This document shows positions 57,811 to 64,000 of a DNA stretch of 64,000 nt, piece after piece. Made by a program: the position numbers and the translations under genes. Position 1 is the first letter of the stretch. Each line of letters starts with the position of its first letter. Below the pieces are notes generated by a model, which worked only from the letters and a program-made list of their open reading frames with translations, had not been told where the DNA came from and did not search any database. Origin of the DNA: an uncultured Buttiauxella sp. (GTDB lineage Bacteria > Pseudomonadota > Gammaproteobacteria > Enterobacterales > Enterobacteriaceae); assembly GCA_946480445.1 (NCBI GenBank), contig CAMLJN010000007.1:1-64000 (forward strand), read 5' to 3'.

Positions 57811-58413
57811 ATGAAAACGTCACCGTGGAATAAAGACCGTACCATCGGTCAAAAAAGGCCACTTCAGATATCTCATATCTGGGGGATCCGGATTAGACTT
57901 GAGCTGGAAGGTAAAACACGCGATCTAGCTCTGTTCAACATGGCTTTGGACAGTAAGCTACGGGGCTGTGATTTGGTCAAACTCAAAGTATCAGATGTTG
58001 CATATGGCAGTTCTGTTTCAAGCAGAGCAACGGTGTTGCAAAAGAAAACCGGCAGCCCTGTCCAATTTGAGATAACCAAAGGGACAAGGGAAGCGGTTAC
58101 TGCATTGATAAAGCTCGGCAACTTGCATAGTAAAGACTTCCTGTTCCGCTCTCGGGTCGGAACTAACCAGCATATATCAACCCGGCAATACAACCGAATT
58201 TTTCATGGGTGGGTAGAAAAGCTTGGTCTCGAAGATTCGCTTTACAGCACACATTCCATGAGAAGAACAAAACCTTACTTAATCTACAAGAAAACCAAGA
58301 ATCTCCGGGTGATCCAACTTCTGTTGGGCCATAAGAAACTGGAAAGCACAGTCCGTTATCTGGGCATTGAAGTCGATGATGCGTTAGAGATCTCTGAGTC
58401 GATTGAAGTCTAA
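57811..58413 (+). CDS. Tyrosine recombinase (short integrase)
   Basis: ATG 57811, preceded by AGGAGG, gives 200 residues; the upstream extension to 57709 is not needed. The full catalytic set is visible: Arg in 'SKLRGCDLVKLKVSD', the 'HSMRRTK' His and Arg, His in 'LLGHKKLEST' and the nucleophile Tyr in 'VRYLGIEVDDAL'. It lacks the N-terminal core-binding domain, as in the short integrases found on plasmids and transposons. It may act on repeated sites within the passenger region. Confidence 0.88.
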   Translation: MKTSPWNKDRTIGQKRPLQISHIWGIRIRLELEGKTRDLALFNMALDSKLRGCDLVKLKVSDVAYGSSVSSRATVLQKKTGSPVQFEITKGTREAVTALIKLGNLHSKDFLFRSRVGTNQHISTRQYNRIFHGWVEKLGLEDSLYSTHSMRRTKPYLIYKKTKNLRVIQLLLGHKKLESTVRYLGIEVDDALEISESIEV

Positions 58414-58472
58414 GATTGTCAGGGCTGCAACAGCAGCCCTGAGTTGTAAACAGGCAACTCTTGTTGATAATC

Positions 58473-59072
58473 TTAATAAATCTGCTTCCCTATTGTGATT
58501 GGTAAGGGAACCAGAACCTCCCATTTAGTGGGCCAGTCGGGAACAATATGAGTTGGTATTGTTTGTCCCTGCCAATACAACTCTGCACGGTAAGTATGTA
58601 CAAGTGCAGAGTCGGGATTATCTAATAAGCGCATATCCGCGATATGGCATCTACTTAAATCTACATCAAGCTCATAAATGGGATTATCGGGACTTCCATT
58701 AGAGTTTCTGAACGCTACCGCTTCACTCAAGGATTGCCAAGCGTATAAGCTTTGCCATCGCGATGGTTTGGTTGGGAACTTTGCGCGCCGATAAAATTCA
58801 AATGACCAATCTATATTAATCGTTGGATCTATATAAGGTACATTCGAAAGGAAATAGTAGTTACCTTGATCTGACACACCATCAGGGAATAAATCTATCA
58901 CTAAATCTCCCAGTTCGATTGGTGTGATACCATCAAATTTCTTCAGCGATACAATTTGTTTTTCTTGGTAGCGATTGTATCTGTCGACAACATATAATTT
59001 TGCCATTTCCGCCTTCCATATTAACATGTCAAAGATATGTTTGTTTTTTTGCATACGCTCAGATATTAGCAA
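58473..59072 (-). CDS. Uncharacterised protein, DUF2441-like pattern
   Basis: The frame from 59072 gives 199 residues; a start at 59006 ('MAKLYVVDRYNRYQEKQIVS') looks more likely and gives 177. Notable stretches are 'FYRRAKFPTKPSRWQSLYAW' and 'AELYWQGQTIPTHIVPDW' followed by 'WEVLVPLPITIGKQIY'. The charged RxK...PSRWQS core and the final WEVLVP block resemble the DUF2441 family, whose fold is related to ADP-ribosyltransferases; this is tentative. Convergent with the recombinase gene. Confidence 0.5.
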   Translation of the reverse strand: MLISERMQKNKHIFDMLIWKAEMAKLYVVDRYNRYQEKQIVSLKKFDGITPIELGDLVIDLFPDGVSDQGNYYFLSNVPYIDPTINIDWSFEFYRRAKFPTKPSRWQSLYAWQSLSEAVAFRNSNGSPDNPIYELDVDLSRCHIADMRLLDNPDSALVHTYRAELYWQGQTIPTHIVPDWPTKWEVLVPLPITIGKQIY

Positions 59073-59288
59073 GCACTATCACTTATCACCAATACAAACA
59101 AATAATACTAGAGTCCGCACCTCGCTCATACCGGACGATTCACATCAGCATGTCCGCTCCGTGCCAGAAGCGGACATTGCCGGTACCAAAAAGGATCAAT
59201 TTTGACATTTTGATGTTTTGATTTCCTGCCTGAATGAGGTTTCCTCGGCTATTAGTGGCTCCGCTGCCTGAGCAGAGCCATATCTGAG
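59073..59288. other. Passenger gap with inverted module
   Basis: ATGTCCGCTCCGTGCCAGAAGCGGACAT (28 bp, about 59150-59177; arms ATGTCCGCT and AGCGGACAT) forms an inverted repeat. The module GTCCGCACCTCGCTCAT lies at about 59115-59131. No gene. Confidence 0.6.
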
Positions 59289-60089
59289 CTAGACCGGTTT
59301 AACTGAGCATGTTGCTATAAAAGTTGGAATGTATTTATCAATAAGAAAACGTGGTGCAGGCTGAAAAGCCTCATCGAAACCCGTTAGCATCAAACCGGCT
59401 TCCAGTTGCCCGCTTATTTGTTCCGCTAACGAATGGCCAAAAACAAAAGCCTCATTTCTGGCTAACTTCTTATTAATTTCTTCTGCATCCAAATCTGTTA
59501 TATCGGCATACGGCAAAGTGAAAGCCGGTTTCATCAAACCTCTCTGGGCCAACTCAGGTGAACGGTCAAAAACAAAGACAACCGGATTATAAAAACTACT
59601 GAGTAGTTTCCCTCCTTTACGGAGGACGCGGAAGCATTCGGCCCACACTTTGCGTATATCTGGTATATACAGATTAGATATGGGATGAAAGATCAGGTCG
59701 AATGACTCATCCTCAAAGGCTGATAAATCCTGCATATCGCCTAATACTGTTTTTAATACCAGATTGTCCCTCTTCGCAACCATTTCATCCAGGGCCAGCT
59801 GTTCCATTGAAGCATCAAGAACAACCACCTCAGCGCCGGCAGCTGCCAGCACAGGGGCCTGCTGCCCGCCGGAGGCGGCCAGACACAGAACACGTATACC
59901 GTTCACATCGTCAAGCCATCCAGAAGGGAGTTCAGAAGGTATTAGTTGTACACGCCACTGGCCTTTGCGAGCGGCCTCAATGGTTTCCGTTGTCACGGGG
60001 CGCGACCAGTCACAATTTTCGCGTGCCATGCGATCCCAGACAGCCTGATTGTGATGGTAAACATTATTGAAGGAAAAATGACTCGTCAT
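59289..60089 (-). CDS. SAM-dependent methyltransferase (class I)
   Basis: The 266-residue protein starts at 60089. Motif I is 'VLCLAASGGQQAPVLAAAGA', followed by 'VVVLDAS' (acidic end of strand 2), 'VLGDMQDLSAFEDESFDLIF' and 'ECFRVLRKGGKLLSSFY'. It lies alone near the right end of the transposon. Its substrate cannot be told from sequence; a small molecule is most likely for this type of class I enzyme. Higher GC than the neighbouring passenger genes. Confidence 0.85.
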   Translation of the reverse strand: MTSHFSFNNVYHHNQAVWDRMARENCDWSRPVTTETIEAARKGQWRVQLIPSELPSGWLDDVNGIRVLCLAASGGQQAPVLAAAGAEVVVLDASMEQLALDEMVAKRDNLVLKTVLGDMQDLSAFEDESFDLIFHPISNLYIPDIRKVWAECFRVLRKGGKLLSSFYNPVVFVFDRSPELAQRGLMKPAFTLPYADITDLDAEEINKKLARNEAFVFGHSLAEQISGQLEAGLMLTGFDEAFQPAPRFLIDKYIPTFIATCSVKPV

Positions 60090-60469
60090 TGTTATATCTC
60101 CCGAGCAGGTAAAGACACAATGCCAGACAGTAAAGCCCAGAGAGTTTTGATGGAGACTGCTATCAACCTTTGCGGTAAGCAGACAAAATTACATAAACAA
60201 CAATGTGCATTTACCCCTGGCAACCAGTAAAAGGTCAGGTAAAAGGTCAGGACACATTAGTTGTTCATTTCAGAAAAACCTCACAATGCGGGTCGATTCA
60301 ACGAGCAGGGGTTTTGAATATAATTCGTTAAACCTGTTCATACAAGTCCGATTTCAGAAGTGTAGGTAAGCATCTCAGTTGACCTGCTCCCCATTGATTG
60401 ACTCAGAATGCTATTGGCAATGTCCGCACCTCGCTCATAGCTGCCCGTCATGCCTGTTCAAAAAACAGG
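60090..60469. other. Passenger gap before the right end
   Basis: Contains modules TTGACCTGCTCCCCATTGATTG (about 60378-60399, first 20 shown to TTGACCTGCTCCCCATTGAT) and TGTCCGCACCTCGCTCATAG (60421-60440), plus GTCAGGTAAAAGGTCAGG. A short ORF at 60120-60230 has no family. No gene called. Confidence 0.55.
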
Positions 60470-60507
60470 CTTAACGTAGGATGTTTTCCGTTTTCCAAGC
60501 GGACCCC
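60470..60507 (-). repeat. Right terminal inverted repeat (IRR)
   Basis: Read on the minus strand it begins GGGGTCCGCTTGGAAAACGG and ends GTTAAG; it differs from IRL at three positions. The palindrome CCTGTTCAAAAAACAGG lies just inside (about 60453-60469), mirroring the left end. Confidence 0.95.
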
Positions 60508-60758
60508 TTAAAGCCCGTGAAGCCGGGAATAACAGCAAAGTGGCGCGGTTTTGTTCCGATTATAAGCGAGGGTTTGTGCTGGGATTTACCCATCGCATTT
60601 CCGAGCAAACGGGCGACCGCCTGCGGGCCGCCTGGGAAGCAGGCGTTTTGTCGCGGCGTTACGATCTTGATAAGGAACTGGTGGCAGATTTCTTTAAAGA
60701 AGTGAACGCCGATGTGGCGGTTAAGTGTTTTTTGGCGGGTTACGAGAAGGGCGACTGA
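60508..60758 (+). pseudogene. 3' part of yghW-like (DUF2623) gene
   Basis: Begins with the second TTAAA copy (60508-60512). From 60513 the frame reads 'AREAGNNSKVARFCSDYKRG' then 'FVLGFTHRISEQTGDRLRAA' down to TGA 60756-60758. Joined to the 5' part at 50805 it gives 95 residues, the length of E. coli YghW. No other damage is visible, so precise loss of the element would restore the gene. Confidence 0.92.
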
Positions 60759-60866
60759 TGCCCGCTCCCGATCTTCCGCCGTGCCCGGTTGTTGAGAACT
60801 GGCGACGACAAGGACAGGGCATATTTTCTTACTTGCTGGCGGGCACAGGCCCGCCACGCTATGGCT

Positions 60867-61046
60867 TTAACACACGCCAAAATCACCGTCTTCCTGATAA
60901 AGGGCAAGCTCAGAGGCTTTTAGCGTCATTCTCTCTCCGGCAAGAGGATTGGCCGGCGCGCAAATCACCTCCTCCCCCTGGACATCAATCACTTCCATTT
61001 TTGGTCCGCCCTTAAGCGGTTGGACCAGGTCGCCTGCTTTAAACAT
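60867..61046 (-). CDS. DUF2158-type small protein (YodC-like)
   Basis: ATG 61046 gives 59 residues opening 'MFKAGDLVQPLKGGPKMEVI', the 'F.xGDxV..k.GGPkM.V' signature of DUF2158 proteins such as YodC. It is a small soluble SH3-like barrel protein of unknown role. Convergent with the broken yghW-like gene. Confidence 0.78.
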   Translation of the reverse strand: MFKAGDLVQPLKGGPKMEVIDVQGEEVICAPANPLAGERMTLKASELALYQEDGDFGVC

Positions 61047-61201
61047 AGTTAGCCTCGCAATTATCGTGGGCGGCCGCCAGCCAGTATAGCCAACAGCCGA
61101 TACCTTTAAACATAGAGTAGTCTGGCCCGGCGATAAAGAAGGCCAACGGCCCTTTCTTTATGAGCGACAAGCGAGAAGCTGGCGAATCAATGAAAGCGCC
61201 G

Positions 61202-61726
61202 TCAGCGACGGTTCCACGGCATCACGGCCAGCAGGCGCGCCATACCGCAGAAGCCGCTTATCCCGGCAAACAGCAAACCCGCCCCGACGAACCCGGACAG
61301 TAAAAAGAACCCCGGGTGAACGCCATAGCCCAGCAGTACCCCCGCGAGCACCAGCGTGCCGGCAGCGATTTGCACCTGGCGCATTACCGGCAGCGGTTGC
61401 GACTTATCAACGTGAATTTGCTGGCCGTCTTTCTTCCAGGCGTTTAATCCGCCTTCCAGCAGCATGACTTTTGCCGGTGCCACCGCGTCGGCAAGTTTTT
61501 GCGCATTTTGCGAAGAGCGCATACCGGACTGGCAGTAAAAAATTACCGTATCGTACGGTTCAAATGGCCCAAGACGATCGCCTTTTTCGATGGCGGAGAG
61601 TGACAAAAGATGCGCATCGGCAATGTTCTCGCGGGCATATTCCTCCTGCTCGCGGATGTCAATCAGCGCCGCCCCCTGCGCGACCAATATTCTGGCCTCG
61701 GCAGGGGAAATACTTTTAGTAGTCAT
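61202..61726 (-). CDS. ygaP: Membrane-anchored rhodanese YgaP
   Basis: The 174-residue protein has an N-terminal rhodanese domain with active-site Cys in '[20 protein letters not shown]', and a C-terminal pair of membrane helices around '[20 protein letters not shown]', matching E. coli YgaP. It is a sulfurtransferase anchored to the inner membrane. In E. coli the ArsR-type gene ygaV precedes it; no ygaV is seen here. Confidence 0.95.
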   Translation of the reverse strand: MTTKSISPAEARILVAQGAALIDIREQEEYARENIADAHLLSLSAIEKGDRLGPFEPYDTVIFYCQSGMRSSQNAQKLADAVAPAKVMLLEGGLNAWKKDGQQIHVDKSQPLPVMRQVQIAAGTLVLAGVLLGYGVHPGFFLLSGFVGAGLLFAGISGFCGMARLLAVMPWNRR

Positions 61727-62095
61727 GACATTCCTCAGAAACTTAATTCGGTTTTATCTCTATGAGCCGTCAGGTTGAGCTCGCGCCAGGTTACGGCTCT
61801 GAATCTGGTCCGATCATCCCCTTCCGGTGGCGAAATGGCAACATTGATCGGTAAAGAAGGCCGTTTAGCGCAGGGCTACGTACCGGATAAAATGTATGAA
61901 TGCGGTCACATTTAACCGCAAAGGAATAAAATATTCCTTTATTGTGTCTCTGTTATCATTAATTATTCCTCTGCGGGACAGAGTGCGCCGGCTATTTTGC
62001 TTCTTCTCCCGTGTCTATCGCCGGGAAAAACACTTAGGATCCGGGTAACGAAACTTTTACGCAGCCAGCAGGCATTAACGAATAGCGAGATCACG
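61727..62095. promoter_or_regulatory. murQ upstream region with perfect palindrome (likely MurR operator)
   Basis: AAAGGAATA (61920-61928) and TATTCCTTT (61932-61940) form a perfect 9-bp inverted repeat around AAA, about 155 bp before the murQ start. RpiR-family repressors, such as MurR that controls murQP in E. coli, bind such sites. A 26-codon ORF at 61835-61915 ('MATLIGKEGRLAQGYVPDKM...') has no assignable family and may be a gene remnant. Confidence 0.6.
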
Positions 62096-63004
62096 ATGAA
62101 AATTGATTTATCAGCCCTGACAACTGAAGGCCGTAACACGCACAGCGAAAACATCGACATGCTGTCTACCGAAGCCATGCTGAGAGTCATTAACCAGGAA
62201 GATCAGAAGGTGGCACTGGCCGTTGAAAAAACGATCCCCGCAATCACCCTGGCTGTCGATGCTATCGTTGCTGCTTTTCAGAAGAGGGGGCGTTTGATTT
62301 ATTGCGGCGCTGGCACCTCTGGCCGCCTTGGTATTCTTGATGCCAGCGAATGCCCACCCACCTACGGCACGCCCCGCGAGCAGGTTGTGGCGCTGATTGC
62401 CGGGGGCCATCAGGCTATTCTTCAGGCCGTTGAAAACGCCGAAGACAGCCTGACGATGGGTGTGGAAGACCTCAAAAATCTGCAGTTCAGTGACAAAGAC
62501 GTGCTGGTGGGGATTGCTGCCAGCGGCCGTACGCCTTATGTCGTGGCGGCACTGAATTATGCCAACGAACTGGGGGCGACCACCGTTGCGCTGACCTGTA
62601 ATGAGGGGAGCGAGATCACGCAGATCGCGAAGATTGCCATCGCGCCCGTTGTTGGTGCGGAAGTCGTTACCGGCTCTTCACGTATGAAAGCCGGCACGGC
62701 GCAAAAGCTGGTGCTGAATATGCTGACCACCGGGGCGATGATCCGCAGCGGCAAAGTCTACGGCAACCTGATGGTGGATGTGGAAGCGACCAATCAGAAG
62801 CTGGTTCAGCGACAGATCAACATCGTGATGCAGGCGACGGACTGCGATCGGCAGACGGCTTCACAGGCGCTTGCCGCCTGTGAAGGCCACTGTAAAACGG
62901 CCATCGTCATGGTGCTGGGCAAGCTGACGGCGGCGCAGGCCCAAAAGCTGCTTAATGATAACAACGGTTTTATTCGCAATGCGTTAGCCAATACGGAGGT
63001 CTAG
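62096..63004 (+). CDS. murQ: N-acetylmuramic acid 6-phosphate etherase MurQ
   Basis: ATG 62096 ('[20 protein letters not shown]') gives 302 residues (E. coli 298); the upstream extension to 61997 is rejected. It is a SIS-domain protein with '[20 protein letters not shown]' and '[17 protein letters not shown]'. It cleaves the lactyl ether of MurNAc 6-phosphate to GlcNAc 6-phosphate, recycling cell-wall sugar. It is followed 2 bp later by murP. Confidence 0.97.
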   Translation: MKIDLSALTTEGRNTHSENIDMLSTEAMLRVINQEDQKVALAVEKTIPAITLAVDAIVAAFQKRGRLIYCGAGTSGRLGILDASECPPTYGTPREQVVALIAGGHQAILQAVENAEDSLTMGVEDLKNLQFSDKDVLVGIAASGRTPYVVAALNYANELGATTVALTCNEGSEITQIAKIAIAPVVGAEVVTGSSRMKAGTAQKLVLNMLTTGAMIRSGKVYGNLMVDVEATNQKLVQRQINIVMQATDCDRQTASQALAACEGHCKTAIVMVLGKLTAAQAQKLLNDNNGFIRNALANTEV

Positions 63005-63006
63005 CG

Positions 63007-64000
63007 ATGGCTAAGATCACGGAACAAATGATTGCCACCATCCTGACGCTTGTGGGCAACAAAAAGAACATTCAGATTTGCGGTCACTGCATGACCCGCC
63101 TGCGCCTGACGCTAAATGACGATCGGCTAATTGAGCATGAGAAATTAAAAGCGTTGCCGGGTGTGCTCGGCGTGGTGAACAGTGACGATCAGCTACAAAT
63201 TATTCTTGGCCCGGGCAAAGCGCAAAGCGCCGCAGAAATGATGAACGCGATGCTGGAAAACGGGGCTGCGTCTGAGCAGCACAGCGTGGGAGAAGCCGCC
63301 AGCAGCACCAAACAGAAGATGAAGGCAAAGCAAACCAGCGTGCTACATCAGTTCCTCGCTAAGTTTGCCACTATCTTTACGCCGCTTATCCCCGGCTTTA
63401 TCGCCGCCGGGATGCTGCTGGGTTTTGCGACCTTGATAGAACAGAGCCTGCTGGCGAACGCCGCCGAAAAAAATGCAACCCTCGTGCATATCGTTGGCTA
63501 TATGAAGATTTTCGGTAAGGGGCTATTCACCTTCCTGCCCGTGCTGATTGGCTATAATGCGCAGAAAGCTTTTGGCGGTTCGGGCGTCAACGGGGCCATT
63601 ATCGCCTCTTTATTCCTGCTGGGTTATAACCCGGACGCAACGGTGGGCTACTTCTCCGGTATTGATAACTTCTTCGGCATGGGCATAGACCCGCGCGGCA
63701 ATATCATTGGCGTGCTGATTGCGACGATTCTCGGGGCGTGGATCGAGCGACAGATCCGTAAAGTGGTGCCGGATAATCTGGATATGATCTTAACTTCTCT
63801 GCTGACGTTGCTGATCGTCGGGGCACTGACCTTTACGCTGATAATGCCATTCGGCGGCGAGCTGTTTAAGGGTATGTCCTGGCTGTTTCTGCACCTGAAC
63901 GGCAATCCGTTTGGCTGTGCCGTCCTTGCCGGCCTGTTCCTGATTGCGGTTGTATTCGGTGTTCACCAGGGGTTTATCCCGGTCTACTTTGCGCTAATGG
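63007..64000 (+). CDS. murP: MurNAc-specific PTS permease MurP (partial, runs off the window)
   Basis: ATG 63007, 2 bp after the murQ stop, opens a PTS IIBC protein. The IIB phospho-acceptor Cys is in '[18 protein letters not shown]', and the IIC membrane domain begins at about residue 115 ('[20 protein letters not shown]'). About 331 codons are in the window; E. coli MurP has 474. It imports and phosphorylates MurNAc, feeding MurQ. Confidence 0.95.
   Translation, partial: MAKITEQMIATILTLVGNKKNIQICGHCMTRLRLTLNDDRLIEHEKLKALPGVLGVVNSDDQLQIILGPGKAQSAAEMMNAMLENGAASEQHSVGEAASSTKQKMKAKQTSVLHQFLAKFATIFTPLIPGFIAAGMLLGFATLIEQSLLANAAEKNATLVHIVGYMKIFGKGLFTFLPVLIGYNAQKAFGGSGVNGAIIASLFLLGYNPDATVGYFSGIDNFFGMGIDPRGNIIGVLIATILGAWIERQIRKVVPDNLDMILTSLLTLLIVGALTFTLIMPFGGELFKGMSWLFLHLNGNPFGCAVLAGLFLIAVVFGVHQGFIPVYFALM

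Larger units (their letters stand above)
50847..60507. mobile_element. Complete Tn3-family transposon, 9,661 bp
   Basis: Terminal 38-bp inverted repeats starting GGGG (50847-50884 and 60470-60507, 35 of 38 identical) and a 5-bp TTAAA duplication mark the ends exactly. The element carries tnpA at its left end, a res region and tnpR, divergent as in the Tn3 subgroup. A passenger region of about 5.9 kb holds six genes: a small conserved hypothetical, a 305-residue protein, a DUF5677-like protein, a tyrosine recombinase, a 199-residue protein and a methyltransferase. No antibiotic or metal resistance gene is seen. The insertion splits a yghW-like gene. Intact tnpA, tnpR and ends suggest it may still be mobile. 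Confidence 0.95.

Overview
The window is a chromosomal segment from a member of the Enterobacteriaceae, probably in the Enterobacter/Lelliottia neighbourhood. The backbone order mltB, pncC, recA, recX, alaS, csrA, serV, arg tRNAs, yqaB, yqaA, gshA, micA, luxS, emrBA, emrR, ygaZH, ygaY, proXWV, nrdFEIH, ygaM, ygaC, alaE, ygaP matches the enteric 60-61 min region in near-perfect synteny. I assign no genus from sequence alone.

Region 1 (1-17.4 kb) holds a type III secretion system (T3SS) whose gene order matches Salmonella SPI-2 gene for gene: sseC-sseD-sseE-sscB-sseF-sseG-ssaGHIJ-(sctK)-ssaKLM-ssaVNOPQRSTU. It includes the translocon, the SscB chaperone, the effector pair SseF/SseG, the needle, the ATPase complex and the whole export gate. 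The SPI-2 left half is not there: ssaB, ssaC secretin, ssaD, ssaE, sseA, sseB, sscA and the first ~105 residues of sseC. A phage-type repressor gene lies in its place. ssaJ also carries a +1 frameshift in a run of seven G. The cluster looks well preserved but probably non-functional, unless the missing parts lie elsewhere. It is followed by a secreted DUF1460 hydrolase and a secreted SxxK serine hydrolase (17.4-19.9 kb).

Region 2 (20-34.9 kb) is backbone: the LexA-controlled recA-recX unit, alaS, csrA, one tRNA-Ser(GCU), three tandem tRNA-Arg(ACG) with repeated spacers, yqaBA, TTG-started gshA, the sRNA MicA with a sigma-E-like promoter, luxS, and the emrRAB efflux operon. The EmrR repressor has an amber stop at codon 67.

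Region 3 (34.9-43.2 kb) is a patchwork: a deletion fusion of ygaZ and ygaH, an intact ygaY, then a small AT-rich island bounded by a decayed second copy of the proX 3' end. The island carries a lipocalin-like gene and a secreted ubiquitin-like protein whose predicted mature form is exactly 76 residues, aligns to ubiquitin without gaps and ends in Gly-Gly. Then come proXWV and a broken alginate-lyase-like gene.

Region 4 (43.2-50.5 kb) has nrdHIEF, an AhpD-like gene divergent from a MocR-type regulator, ygaM, ygaC and alaE.

Region 5 (50.8-60.8 kb) is a complete 9,661-bp Tn3-family transposon with 38-bp ends and a TTAAA target duplication. It splits a yghW-like (DUF2623) gene after codon 14. 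It carries tnpA, res and tnpR plus six passenger genes, including a tyrosine recombinase, a methyltransferase and unassigned proteins, separated by recurring short sequence modules.

Region 6 (60.8-64 kb) has a DUF2158 gene, ygaP, a likely MurR-type operator, murQ and the start of murP, which runs off the window.
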